A DNA stretch of 64,000 nt from Molossus alvarezi. Its lineage: Eukaryota; Chordata; Mammalia; Chiroptera; Molossidae. Below, piece after piece: positions 52,029 through 64,000 of this stretch (position 1 is its first letter; every line of letters starts with the position of its first letter). Location: positions 101,201,890-101,265,889 of the forward strand of contig CM073889.1 of NCBI GenBank assembly GCA_037176705.1, read 5' to 3'. The position numbers and the translations under genes are program-made. Under the pieces are notes generated by a model. It did no database searches, was not told where the DNA came from, and was given only the letters and a program-made list of their open reading frames with translations.

Positions 52029-53087
52029 GTTCATTTCAACATTTACTCAACATAAAAATTATGAATGAAGTATTATATATATATTTTTTGTTCTAAGTCT
52101 TTGTAATCTGATGTGTCTTTTACACTTAGAGCACATTTCAATTTAGACTAGCCACATCTCACGTGCTTGATAGCCACAGCTAGCTCGTGGGGACTTACTA
52201 GACAGCGCAGATAGAAAAACTGAAGAGAAGGCCAGTGTAGTGGAATGTTAGAGAGAGGAGAGGAGGGTGGTATGAGATAGGGTGGTTCCACCCACCTAAG
52301 GGTGCTCAGCCCAGTCATTGTACCCCTAGTAATTACTCAATTAGCATCTGGTGATTAAGTAATTTTAGTTGTAAGCAACACAGTCTTTGGCTCATTTACG
52401 CAGAAGAGGAACTCATTGAAATGATATTGGGTTGCAACCACAATCTCTGCAGGGCAGAAGAACCAGGCTTGGCAGATACACCTGGGCAGACTGATCTGGT
52501 AGTGACCCTACTGCAGCCGCGGAGAGCCCAGGCTGGCTGCCCCTGTGATGCCCCACTGGCAAAGTGGGGCACTTCCAGTCTCACTAGCTTCCAGTTCAGA
52601 GTTTCGTTGGCTGAGTTGAAATGGGGAATTCTAGCTGCAGGTGAGGCTGGACAAATGTGTGCTTGCTTTTCAGCCTCTAGTGGAAACTGGGCTCCTCTCA
52701 CAAGAGGAGGATTCATTGCTTTAACATAGGAAGGTGTCTTCAGATGCTGGGCAAACAGAAAGAATGACTACCGTCCTTTGCTAGAGTCGCCTGAGACCCT
52801 GAAATTTTGATTGCAACACAAACAAAAGTTTTTGCTGAAACTCCCCAGGCAGGGCCTTCCTCCATACAGGAAGCTTCCCAGATCTCCTTGTGGTTCTTCT
52901 GGAAAGTCTGATGCATAACAAGCAGATGATGTTATACATTATTATAACGCTGTGATTGTAATTTCACTATGTCTTTTGAAAGTTTGCACATGATATTTTA
53001 ATGTAGAGACACAGGAGGGCACTCCAACCAACCAGCAATAACACTTAAATGGTTTCATAACCTTGGCAGTTAAAAAATAGATGTTGA
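52029..53087. other. intergenic, nothing recognised
   Basis: Mirrored ORFs at 52396-52729 have no family features. Confidence 0.4.
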
Positions 53088-53199
53088 GCCCTGGCCAGTG
53101 TGGTTCATTGGTTGAGCGTCAGTGCACAGAAAGGTCGCTGGTTGGATTCCTGGTCAGGGCACATTCCCAGGTTTCAGGTTTCATCCTGCAGTCAATACT
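53088..53199 (+). mobile_element. Ves SINE type B, 3' truncated
   Basis: gccctggccagtgtggttcat head through ggtcagggcacattcccag, then lost. It is the last Ves copy I see in the window. Confidence 0.85.
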
Positions 53200-53699
53200 T
53201 AGCTCCCCTAGGAGATCTCACTAACCTGTGACAAAAGCCCCCAACACACACCACATTGTCCAGTTAAAGTTCTAGGGACTATATTATGGCTTTGAGCAAC
53301 TCATGACAGAAACGGAAATTTTTGACTAATAGGTTATCCACTGCTTCAGCTACTGATGAGATGTAGATATTGTATCCAAGGGCTCATATTTAGAGATCAA
53401 CTGGCCATATAAAACCTAGAGCAGAGGAGAGAGACCTGATTGTCAAGAATTACTTCAAACCTGCCGCACGTTCCCACTTTTCCCATCTGTAAAATGTAGA
53501 TAATACCTGACTTACATGCGTGTAGTTTGCCGACAGAGAGAAGGGGAGCAGGAGGGGCACGGAAGCAACATATCTGGTGGTGACATTTACCATCCCATAA
53601 AGTGCATTGCATTTTATACCAAAAAATTAAGCCGGTCTGCCTTAATGAATTATAGCACACGGGAGGGACAAAGCATACTTGGCTGGCAAGTGGAGAAAC

Positions 53700-54160
53700 A
53701 AGAGTAATGAGGCTATAGGTAGGAACAGGACCTGCTCGTCCGGACTGGTTTCCCCACACAGATCTTCCTGGCTGGGTCTAGACACCGGGGACGAAGGGGC
53801 GCGGGACTGCAGGGCGGTTTTCCTCCCTTGGATAGAGTGGGACCGCTTCCCAGCGACGGCGGGGTTACTCTGCGCAGTCACTCGCGCAGCCTTGCAGAGT
53901 GAGCTCAGGCTTCACCGGAGCGCGGCGCGATGGCGGTGCTCAGCTTTGCGCAGAGCTTTCTACCTGTGCCGCGGCCTCGGCGTCCCCAATGGCTGTTGGG
54001 GCGCAGCCGCCCTCCAGTTGTGCAGGAGGGCCCCGGGCCCAAGCTCTAGCTCCCCTGCGCCAGACGCGGACGCTGGGACAAATTACCCGCCGCTCGCCAT
54101 TCTCGAGTCCGCGGATGGAGTTGGCGCCGGGACTCTAGACCCGAAGGAGGAGTGGGGACG
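53700..54160. promoter_or_regulatory. CpG island about 1.2-1.7 kb upstream of LIPG
   Basis: Dense CpG with no repeat. It holds a 39-codon ORF (53930-54049) in a good start context (gcgcgATGg). It may be a promoter for a non-coding transcript or an upstream LIPG start. The longer ORF at 53679-54368 runs through it in another frame and looks like a GC artefact. Confidence 0.5.
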
Positions 54161-54359
54161 CGGAACAATAGAAGGAAGGAGAGGAAGGGAAAATGATGAG
54201 AGGAAGAAGCTGCTTAATTCCACTCAACAGGTAGTTGAGTGCTTCTGCCGAAACTCGGTGCTGATCATGCGTCCGAAACCTCCTTTTTCTTTGGGGAGTG
54301 TCGCCTGGTGTCCCTCCAGTCCTTCACCCCCAAGGCGAGCACCTACCACGTGGCAGGCT

Positions 54360-54600
54360 CTGCACTGAGCGCTGCACATGATCTCTTTTAGTTTTCCTCC
54401 AATATCCTAAGCGTTAGGAACTGTTACAAAGGGTATATATATTGGGGACCAGGGAACAGCCTTGGAGAAGTTCGGTGGCTTGCGCCGAGTTTTGCAGCTA
54501 GTGGCAGAACGGGGACTAGAAGGGTCTGTGCGATCCTGACGCCGCAACCAACAGTCTCCAGGTCCTCAGCTCTGCCGGATCATTGTCCTGTAACGCTGTC
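54360..54600. mobile_element. MIR-like fragment
   Basis: atgatctcttttagttttcctc and ttttgcagctagtggcagaacg are MIR-type blocks. Confidence 0.45.
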
Positions 54601-54989
54601 TGCACCTGTCGCAGGCCTCTCTGGTTGGAAGTGAAGGAAGAGAAGTACCAAAGAGGTGACCAGGTGACTCTCCCCCATCCGGACTCTTGGCCTGGGGCGC
54701 AGAGAGAACATTCCGTGCGCCCGGGTAGCTTTGCTCCTTGGAGAGGTTAACTTTCCTTCCCCAGGGATCGCGTCCCCAGCAGGCGCAGGGTTTCGGGGCA
54801 AAGTTCCCCCTGGGACGGCAGGGGAGATCGAAGATTCTGGGCTCCGGAAATGGGCACTAGGAGGAAGTGGGGTGGCAGGAAAGCCACAGGTTGGGGAGAA
54901 CGAAAGGCTGCGCATTCGGAGAGTCCACGTGGTGGGTGTGTGGCTCTTTCATTCAAACTTTGGGAGTCTCAGTTCCGGCGTCAGCGAAG

Positions 54990-55120
54990 GTGTGACCAAT
55001 CAGAGTCCGGAGATGGGAATAAATTATGCAAATCACCATCTGGCGATGGGTCAGATGACTCCCATACTTTAAAAAACTTACCTCCTCCGGAGTTCGCTGT
55101 GTGACAGTGGCGAGCCCGTA
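54990..55120 (+). promoter_or_regulatory. LIPG: probable LIPG proximal promoter
   Basis: In order: CCAAT at 54996-55000, octamer ATGCAAAT at 55026-55033, and an AT-rich TATA-like ctttaaaaaac at about 55067. A start near 55100 would give a leader of about 300 nt. The start site is inferred. Confidence 0.5.
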
Positions 55121-55396
55121 CTTCCCCGGCGGGAGGTAGGAGTGAGGGCAGATCTGGTTCTGATTTAAGCCCCTTCACACTCCCTCTACCGCCCCAACGC
55201 TCAGTTTTGCCAAGTTTTCTTCTTCTTCTCCACCTTCAGCTGTCTAAGGCCACACCACTCTGGTGGAGAGAAGGTGCCCACTTCGGGTGCTACTTGCTCA
55301 AACTGCTGAAAACCTCAAAGAGGTGTTTTTTTTGTTTGGTTATTTGTTTTTATTTTTTAAAGTCCCTTTGCTCGGACGGGTGTGTGGCAGGGAAGG

Positions 55397-58300
55397 ATGA
55401 GAAACTCGGTTCTTCTGCTCTGCCTCTGGAGCGTCTATTGTTGCTTTGCCGCGGGAGGCCCCGCACTCCTTGGTCCAGAGGGACCGCTGCAAGGTAACGT
55501 GCACTGATTTTTTTTTTTTTTTATTACCTCCAACTTCTTTTCTGTGCAGGGCCCCCTCCGTCCTGCAGACTCTTCTTCAGCCCCTCCTCGTTCCTGGGAA
55601 ATCCTTCCCTTTCCCTTGCGCTATCCATTTGCTCCCCTTAATTAGTTTTGCAGTTCACTGGTTTCGTGGCGCTTCTGACGAGAGCGTAGCTAGTAGGACA
55701 TCTGAAAGGCCTCAGGTTAGCGGGTGAGCTCGCCGGCTTCCTCTAGCCCCACCCCACGCCGTGAGAAGGATGGGTGCTGTCCAGCCAGCCCAATTGGCTG
55801 CCAGCAGCTCTCCAACCTTGTCCTTATCTTTACACCTGAAGGTTTTCGAGCCAAGAAGGTTAAAAGGAGCTCTCTCACATGGCGCTCCTCCTCCCTTTAA
55901 TCAATGGGCGTAGGTGTTTTGAGAGTTAAGGTGGCAGGGAGCATTTGGTGAGTGACTTGTGCCCAGAAGCTGCTGGGCTTCTTCTCCCAGGTTGCCAGCC
56001 TCCTCCTGCCCAACACCCTCCAGCCCCCTCTCTTTCTCTTCCTAGCTGCTAGCTTTTCTTCCTTCTGAGTTCTGCGTGGCGGCCTCTTCCACTAGATAAA
56101 GACTGCCAAGGTGGAATGAGGGTAGGGTCACCAAGCGGGAGTGCCAGGCGGCCCCTTAACTGCACCCCATTATTTCATCTTCTATTCTGCTGGCATTGGC
56201 CAGATGATGTTGGTCCATGCCAGCTTATGTACTGGTGGGAGGGTTAATTTGAATGAATGAATGGGAAAGCCTTGCTCTACTCAGCATGCCCCAACTCTAG
56301 TGCTAAGTAAAAGTGTGACCTGGGGTAGCTTGCATCTCTAGCTCCTCTTCTGTAGAATGCTAATGTTCCTTCCAGCTTCCGTATTCTGCCATTCTGAGTA
56401 TTGGTGGGCTGTTTCATTCATTTAAAAGAGTATGTATTGCATGACTGCTTAGTGCCAGGCATTCTTCTAGGAGCAGGTGAAAACCCCTCCCTCGTGGAGC
56501 TTATGTTTCAGTGGCGAGAAACAGACAGGAATCTAAATAAAATATATAAATGGTGCTCAGCGTTTTGGAAGGTATGGAGTGCTGGTGGGAGAAGGTGATA
56601 CAGTTTTAATCTGTGGTCACGCTTCCCTCTTTGAGATTTGAGAGCAAGGAACGGAAGGAGGTGAGAGAATGAGCCATGAGGACATCTGGGTGAAGAACAA
56701 TCATAAAGTCCCAGAGGTTGAAGTGACCCCAGTCAGAAGTAGTAGGAATGAAGCTAAAGAACTCCAGGGTCAGAGAAGCAGCTGCTAAGGCGCACCCTTT
56801 ATGTTGCTATGGGGGTTTATTCACCAATCTGTCCCAGGAAGCCAGTAGACTCCTTTGCCTTTTTTTCCCTAGAATCCCCCATCTAGTCTTTGTGTGAGTG
56901 GTTATCTGGGTAGAAATTGGGGAGGTGTCAAAGTGGTTATGCCCATGGCTCAAATTTCTGCCGGTTGTGGCTTTTGTTCATTACTTTAATTACAAAGTTC
57001 TGCTCCTGTGTATTTAGTTGCATTTTCTGGAACTCTATCCTTTTTACATCTGGTGCATTCTCCACCCCCACTCTGCCCCATTGACCCTCCCTCCACCATT
57101 CTGGTTCTTCTTCCCATGATTCCATTTGTTTCCTAACTCTGGGGTAAAAGAAGCTCCTGGGTTGATCCTTTGGTATCTTTTCCTCTGATTTCTGAGTGAC
57201 AGGAGAGTTTGATTTTCTAATTTCTTAGCCCGTTATCAAGGGATGGTTTCCTGGTTGGCTGGAAGAGTGTTTGATGGGGTTCACTTATGCCGACCTGAAG
57301 TAGTGTGGTGATGACAGTACCCAGTGTTTAAAGGCCATAGGGACCATCAGAGACATCAGCTGTGTTCTGGGAGCAAAGTTATCTCCTCCATGGCACTGTG
57401 TGTGAGCAGTGGAGCTGGAGAGAGTGGTTGTGCTGCTCTTAGGAGTTTCTCCATGGCCTCAGTCATTTATTTAACAAACTAGAAGAATGCCTGGCACATG
57501 CCTGGTTCTGCAAAGGGCATGGAGGATGCATGAGGTTTTTCGAGTAAGTGCTAGAATCGAGCTGGGAACACTAGGAGAAGCCCATTGTATAATAGGTTAG
57601 TAGCTTCTTACCTCCAATTTCAAACTCCAAAATATCTCAAAACTGGAAAATTTGGTAACTTGTTTGGCAGTAAGATCTGGCCTGACCTGACTTGAACTCA
57701 TTTGGCAGCAAAACTGACCTGAATTGACAGGAGGCTATTTTGTAATTTTCTTTTTGCCCTCAAGTATGAGTAGCCATGTATTTCTCTGCAGAAATATTAG
57801 TGTGTTTGGTTAATGGGGAATCCCCCAGACCTTGATGGGGGCGTTATATGATACATGGTGTATGTACCATAATGCCTTCCTAAAATCTAAGCATTTATGA
57901 ATTCTGCAACTTCACTGTCTGAAGCATTTCAGAAAAATAATTGAGGACTTATTCTCTGAAAGTGGTACCTTGAGGGAAGGAAGGAACAACTCATTTTGAT
58001 AAGAGCAGGAGAAAGAAAAGCAAGAGAGACCTGTTTATTTCATAGTCACGGTAATTAATGCTAGTGACTAATTAAATACTCTTAAATATAGACTAGCTGT
58101 CCCTTTTATTATATCTTTACAACTCTTCTGAGAGGTGAGGAGGAAACATTCAGCAGGTATAAAAACTAAGACCCAGAGGGGTTGTACTGGAGCTACACCC
58201 CAAATCTTTCATTACTCAAGCCCGCTCGATGCACCAGGTTCTGTTCTTTCTCCCTAGATGAGCTCAACGAATCCGAGGATGTACAGGCTGCTGCCAAACC

Positions 58301-61300
58301 CTCCGTGAGGTTTAACCTCCGTATCTCCGAGGACCCGGAGCACGAAGGATGTTACCTTTCCCTCGGCCATAACCAGTCCCTGGAAGACTGTGGCTTCAAC
58401 ATGACAGCCAAAACCTTTTTCATCATCCATGGATGGACAGTGAGTCCAGGGGAGGGAGCTCTGCAGCTTTACACAAGATTTGGTTTCTTTTGTTTCGGTC
58501 AATTAAAAAGAATACTGGTGCTTCCAGATTCCACTCTCTCTCCCCCTCTTGTCTTGTGGGCTGCTTGTATTTCAGACAGCTGTGAAAAATGTAACGGGCA
58601 CTTCACTAAGGGGGCAGTCTGGACTCCAGCAGGGTGGTATTTGATGCTGGCACACAGCAGGCTTTCAGAAAGTGGCTTTCCTGAGGGCAGCAGCCCAGCT
58701 CCCACCGGCTCTTAAGGATCCCTCTAATTACACTTAATTACATTGGCCAACCACTGCCTCACGAGGGCCATCCCTCCCTAAGAACTGAGCTGAGCTCAAG
58801 CAAGTTGACTGGCTCAGAGAGTCTATGAGGAGCCAGCTGGCCTGGCTTGCTGGCCGCCGTTGGCATGGTGCCCTCCTGCTTGCATAGAGATGTCTCCCTT
58901 TAAAGGCATTGGGGCTCTTTATGTGCCCTAGCTGAGCAATTCGCATTGAAAGGTCCATGACAAACTTCAACAAAAAAGGGCTTTAACACTCAGCTTCAGA
59001 AGCTTTTGACCAGCGAGGGATTTATTCATTCATATAATGACAGTCTGTAGGAAAATGGCACTATTAAGTGAGCAGGTTTCTGCCTGGGCTAATTGGGAGG
59101 GGACATTCCTCTTCTCAGTGATGAGAAATTCATATCCATTACATGCTTTCTGGGTCTTTAGGTCTATCACTCACTGTTGAGGTCAGGCCTGGGGGAGTTG
59201 GGGAGTAGGTACCTACCTACCTAATGTGATTCAAGAGATGTTTCAAGGCCTGCCTAACTATCTTCACCCCACAGTCCATGATTAGAATCATGCATTTGAA
59301 TCTTTTTACGGCCCCTGTCAAAGTGCAAATACAAACTGCCTGCAACTTACAAATGGGTTGCATTCCAGAAAGTTCTTTTGTAATCTGTTTGGAACTTGGA
59401 AGAGCAGTTTCCCATAGAAGCAAGATTGTAAATGGTGTTTGGGTTCCCAGGCCAGGCACAGAAAATCTTTTTATCTAATAATGTGCTTGTGGATAGGTTT
59501 ACAACTGGACCTTGTCACCATTTATACTTGGTTTCTGTGGGAAAATGTGTTCTGAGTTCTAATTTGGGATTCTTGGGACAGATCTCTCCTTCTCTGGGGT
59601 CAAGAGGGACGGGTTGTGGGACAGGGTCATTTGTTAACTCTGTGTTCGCCTAGGAGACACCATCTCCTTGCAACTTCAAGAGAGAAGCTCATTCTCCAGG
59701 GCAACCTTTCCCAGCTGCCTTTGAATGATGGAGCAGGCCACCTCTCTGACTGTGACAGGGACTTAGTCGAACCTCAGGCCAGTATTGCCACCAATCCATA
59801 TCTCATAGTGGCCGTCTAGGACAGTGGAGCAGAGGCCATGATGGTTTTGATGGGAAAAGCAGGATGGAAAGAGCAATGAAGACAAATACTCACCTAGAAA
59901 TCCTGCCTGTGGTTTGTCCTGCTCATGTGCCTATGTTTGGTCCCCGAGCAGTTGATGTGAAGGTTCTGGGGAGAGGATCGTGGAACTGAATCTTATAGTC
60001 ATTAGAATTTCTGAAACCCAGAGAAGCTTTTTTGTAAAAGTCCTGTTTTCTCCGCAGATGAGTGGCATACTTGGAAAATGGCTGTACAAACTTGTGTCAG
60101 CCCTGCAGACAAGAGAGAAAGAAGCCAATGTCGTGGTGGTGGACTGGCTCCCCCTGGCCCACCAGCTTTACACAGATGCAGTCAATAACGTTAGGATGGT
60201 GGGGCACAGCATCGCGAGGATGCTCGACTGGCTGCAGGTAACGGCACGAAAGGGAATCCTCTCTCATGAGCTGCGTCTTGAACTCAAACCTTCTTAAGAA
60301 ATACAGATTAGAGTGTTACAGTGAATTTCAGATATCCGAACAAAATCTTTGGGATGCTGAGACTTTGAGAGAGCCTTTTAATTATTGATATATCTCTGGA
60401 TGTTTCCTGCCATTTTATCTGCTGGGCAAAAGTTTGCCTTATGGGTCATTACTTTCTGATCTTACAAACTGATGTCTTCAGGTTGGTTGCGAATGACCCG
60501 GAGTAAGCACTGGCTTGTAATCTTAAAAACCTACTGAAATCCACTCTGGCTTCTTAAGGGTTCCTGTCCTGAGAACGGGGAGGGGTTTGGTTCAAACAAA
60601 TACAGCCTACTGCCGTGCCTAAACCATTCCGTGTGGAAAACAGATCTAGAGGTCTTCAGATTCTGGGTTCTCGAACCGTCCCTCAGTCTTCTGCCTAGGT
60701 TGTTTTGTAGAGCTTGGTTCCTGAGCTGTGAGGTCAAATCCCCACCTCCTCACCCCCCACCAGTGGAGTTCCCTGTCAGGGTGTGATGCTCCAGCTCTGG
60801 GGTCCCAGGCAGGCTTGTGGTGAGGACAGCGCTTCCGGGGCCTCAGGGTGGGCAAGGAGTACGCAGCTGCAGGCTGGGCTGGCACTTAGTCCCCAGTGAG
60901 TCTGGTGGCTTTGACCTCCACACTGCCACCCTCCCCCCTTAGATGCTGCCAGAAAGAATGAAAACATGTAGGGGAAGGGTCAGGTATACAGCTTCCAGTC
61001 ACAGCCTGCCCTCAGCGCTTGGCACTGAAAGTGCCACCAAAGTCCTTTTGACCTCCTCTTACCTGGCCGCGTTCCATCTGTGTTGCATTGCCAGCAAAGC
61101 CGGCCCCTGGAAGTCTGTCCCTGGCTCCTGTGTCCCCTCCCTGTCATGACTGAACTGTTGAGTTGTTGGTGACTCTGTGGGCTCAGGACCACGCTCTCCA
61201 CTCACACACTTTTGTGCCTTCCCACAGGAGCAGGATGGTTTTTCTCTTGGGAATGTTCACTTGATCGGCTACAGCCTTGGAGCTCATGTGGCTGGGTATG

Positions 61301-61339
61301 CTGGCAACTTCGTGAAAGGCACGGTGGGCAGAATCACGG
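55397..61339 (+). CDS. LIPG: endothelial lipase, coding exons 1-4 (gene continues past the window)
   Basis: Secreted sn-1 phospholipase of the pancreatic/lipoprotein lipase family, acting on HDL at endothelial heparan sulfate. Exons: 55397-55493, 58258-58439, 60058-60237 and 61228-61339, all GT-AG and in phase, giving 190 codons plus one base. Residues 1-20 are a signal peptide (MRNSVLLLCLWSVYCCFAAG). The N-terminal lobe follows, with FFIIHGWT at 86-93 and the oxyanion region, then NVVVVDWLPLAHQLYTDAV. The nucleophile elbow GYSLG puts the catalytic serine at 169, the human position. The Asp and His of the triad, the lid and the PLAT domain lie in later exons not present here. Sequon NMT at 80 is kept. 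The human sequon at 136 reads NNV here, and new sequons appear at 36 (NES) and 71 (NQS). The linker of residues 20-46 is the least conserved part. The start ATG is the first in frame with the signal peptide. Confidence 0.96.
55494..58257 (+). other. LIPG: LIPG intron 1
   Basis: Donor GTAACG, acceptor CCCTAG. An L2-like fragment lies near 56405-56600. Possible old DNA-transposon sequence lies near 57600-57950. No Ves SINE. Confidence 0.75.
58440..60057 (+). other. LIPG: LIPG intron 2
   Basis: Donor GTGAGT, acceptor CCGCAG. About 59215-59470 looks repeat-derived but I cannot name it. Confidence 0.75.
60238..61227 (+). other. LIPG: LIPG intron 3
   Basis: Donor GTAACG, acceptor CCACAG. GC-rich, no repeat recognised. 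Confidence 0.8.
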
Positions 61340-64000
61340 GTAAGCTCTGCGTCCTCCCAAGCAGCTGGTCCCCAAGCTCCCTCAGCCCCTCTGACAAGCT
61401 GGCGTTGCTAAACCAGAGCGCCTCACGGGAGGCAGCATGAGTGAGCCGCAGGGCATAAGCTTTGGAAGAAACTCGAACACCTAACCCAGAGCTTTTCAAA
61501 CGTTCTCTTTAGTCACGGAATCCTTTTTTCAAATTGACCCTGTGCGACACCCCAATATATGAAACACAGAAGGGGTGTTCTGGTTGAGGCTGGCAGTATG
61601 GTGGGCAGTGTGAGTTTTGCTGTTTGGGCTTTCCTCTCCCCTGGGGGAATCGCGGGGTCCCAGAGCCCCAGGGAACACAGTTTGAAAATCACTGGTCTGA
61701 CCCAACAGGTGAGGAAACACCCAGGGGCAGATAGCTAATAACTAAAGGGCAGAAGTGGGGTAGAACGCTGGCCTCCGGCTTGTGATAGTCTAGGACCTCA
61801 AAGGAAAGAGTGAGCGGTGGATTCTAGTTTGAATTCTGCCTCTGATTTCCATTTCATCTGCTAATAGCCTCTTGCCAAGGTTTCACTGGCATTTATTAGT
61901 GATAATGAGCTGTGTAGAACTCATGATTAAACTTGGTCTTTAAAGAGACCTTTCTGATATCAGCACCCAGATGGTCAATAGAAAATGGAGTTTTCCGTTT
62001 TAGTGAGATTTTGATGTGAGAGTTTGGCTTAAATCCTTTCATGACTGTGAAAAGTGGGAAAGCTTCTCTTTCCCATGTTGGGGTCCCCTCAAATACATAC
62101 ACAGGGCTTCTTCTAGGCTAAAATGAATGGCAACTTTGTTGCCCTGAATGTTTAATCTCCCTCCAGCATTCTTTTATTAGTCCTTACTTCCTGCCTTCCC
62201 TGGCCCCCAAAATAGAAGGAAGGAGTTGATCAATTTCTTTCCCAGCAGTGCTTTCATTTTGAAAGGGACCCAGGTGTTCTTAGCTAAAGAAAGACTTAGT
62301 AAAGGTAGAATTTCAGGTTTCAGCAGTAAGCTGGTGGGCAGATTTAAAAAAAAAAAAGTATTTGTGAGGTTTTAGTGGCTCTCTTTATATCATTTCCTGG
62401 GTGTAAGTCTAATGTTCTTGCACGCACGCACACACCCACATACGCATGCACACTGACATACTCCTTTAGATCCCATTATTTGATTCAGCATACTTTGAGG
62501 GCTTTATTTTTGCTTACCACGTTAGTGGGGCCTGGGCTGTCTAAGTGGACAGTGATTGTGTGGCCACACATGACTGCTCATTAACCCACTGTCGGTGCAA
62601 AGCTGTTTGACCTTAAGCCGCTCTGGGTCCTATTGTCTGAGCACCTCCTTTTAGCTCTCATTTGAAGCATGATGTTTAGAGCCGGGCCAGCCATTCTGGT
62701 GGGGGCCAGCACACACTGGTCCCTCCCCACACCGAGAGTCCTTGGTAACAAGGACAAGCCGCAGACCCCCCTTTCCTTATTTCTAAATCTTAAACGAGAT
62801 GGGGCTGGTGAGGAGCGTTCCAGCTCCTTCCCCTGTCTGGGTGGCAGCTGCCGAGATGTGGGCTTCGCTGGCAGAATGCTAATTGGTTCTCCGTGCTGTC
62901 TGCCTGGGGCATGGGGGCCGCACGTCCTGAGCTCAACCCCTTCTTTCCAGCCTTTCTCTGCGGAGCGGGGGCCTTGGTGAGCACAACAGGAAGGGGTGGG
63001 CTCTGTCCAGCTGCCAAGAAGCACCTCAGAGGTTATTTGGCTGACCTGGCATATGCCGTTGTGCATGTCTGATGGAAGAGGCTGTGCACGTTCCTCTCCC
63101 CTCAGACTTCTCATGGGCCTGGGGACCAGGTGTTCCCGACTAGTAAGAGTACCAGATGTAGCTGGAATGGGGTCCTGAGGCCTGGGGCCTGTAGGGAGAT
63201 ACCTGAATCCCAGTCTTGCTTGGATCAGAGAGCTGTGTATTGGGATTTGCTCAGGGTTACCCTCTTAGGCTTCTGAGGGAATTCTGTGATATAATAGGGA
63301 AGAGATCATATATTTCTAATTGACCCCTTGTCTAGTTAGTTATAATAAATAAGCAAACATTCATTCATTCAAGACATAAATTAAGTGACCACTCTGTAGG
63401 CTTTGGGCAGATGACATATCTAAGTCACATAGCAAAGGGGATCCCTTTGGGTCCATTTTACAGATGGGGAAACTCTGACTCAGTGCGTAAGTAATGGGTC
63501 TCATATCTTGCACTCTAAGTAGCAGGACTGGGACTCAAAGCCAGGCTGTCATATTCCAGTACCTGCACCTACTGGCTGCTCCACAGCCTCTCCTCTGTCA
63601 GTAGAGATAAAGTAGCTATGGTAGTACGGCAGGCTGCACCCTGCCAGGCCAGAATGCAGAGGTTTTCCTGTGTGTGCCCATGTGCCCGCAAGCATGTGTT
63701 CCATTTGCTGGACAGAACACTTTTGGAGGAGTCAGACCGAATGGAAAAGGGGCAATTCTCCATCTTCTTTCTTTTTGGAAGGGTTAAGTTCTGCCTCCCA
63801 TTTCCAGTTTAAAAGTAAATTGTGCAACTTTCCCCAGAGTCTGTGAGCCCTGGCTATGTGTCAGGCCGAGTCAGTCTGGGTAGGTGAAGGCTCAGCCTGG
63901 CAGCCAGCAGTCCCGTAGAGAAGCCCCCCAGCTGCCTGCATTCCTCTAGCACAGCTTGGTTTCCATGGCACTGACCGTCTGGTGGAGACTTTTGTTCACA
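61340..64000 (+). other. LIPG: LIPG intron 4, beginning only
   Basis: Starts GTAAGC. I found no stretch matching the expected next exon (which begins LDPAGPMFEG in human), so that exon should lie beyond the window. A MIR-like fragment is at about 63440-63550 (attttacagatggggaaac). Confidence 0.7.

Noticed and set aside
53679..54368. 229-residue ORF upstream of LIPG
   Set aside because: It crosses from AT-rich DNA into the CpG island with no splice or domain signal; its reading frame is open mainly because of GC content.
62581..63114. 177-residue minus-strand ORF
   Set aside because: It lies in LIPG intron 4 opposite other ORFs, with no recognisable family, and appears to be chance.

Overview
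The window is nuclear DNA of a vesper bat (Vespertilionidae, or a close relative). Two things show this. Over fifty tRNA-derived Ves-type SINEs are spread through it, and it carries short hAT DNA transposons with SPIN-like ends, a combination typical of vesper bats. The single-copy genes match human 18q21.1 in order and strand: C18orf32 (-), RPL17 (-), LIPG (+). All gene identities come from reading exons by eye against remembered family sequences; no search was run.

Layout. 1-20.3 kb is intergenic: MaLR-type LTRs, a shattered antisense L1 (about 2.75-7.64 kb) split by at least ten SINEs, a PSMA5 processed pseudogene (7.9-8.8 kb) whose tail has become a purine microsatellite, and a SPIN-like element inside a SINE. 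20.4-25.65 kb is C18orf32, with two coding exons and a CpG-island promoter. 26.86-32.05 kb is RPL17, whose 184 codons are complete over six coding exons and whose introns carry four SNORD58-type C/D snoRNAs. 32.1-53.2 kb is SINE-rich intergenic DNA holding a second SPIN-like copy, another hAT element, and a nearly intact 2.2-kb half-L1 (HAL1-type) retrotransposon. 53.7-54.2 kb is a CpG island. 55.4-61.3 kb holds the first four coding exons of LIPG (endothelial lipase), which continues past the window. No Ves SINE was seen after about 53.2 kb.

SINE terms used below. 'Type A' copies have the head 'gccctggccggtttggctcag', a pyrimidine-rich middle, and a 3' box reading like 'tcctcaggtgaggat'. 'Type B' copies have a head with 'gcaccaagaggtc' and end near 'aaaatcaataaa'. 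'Type C' copies have a head with 'cctgatatgccaaggttg'. 'Short' copies are a type A head ending at 'ggggcacgtacc' followed directly by an A-rich tail.

Functionally, RPL17 couples a 60S ribosomal protein to snoRNAs predicted to guide rRNA methylation. C18orf32 is a small membrane-associated protein. LIPG is a secreted phospholipase of HDL metabolism. The genes are linked by conserved synteny, not by an operon. The rest is a layered record of retrotransposon and DNA-transposon insertion.
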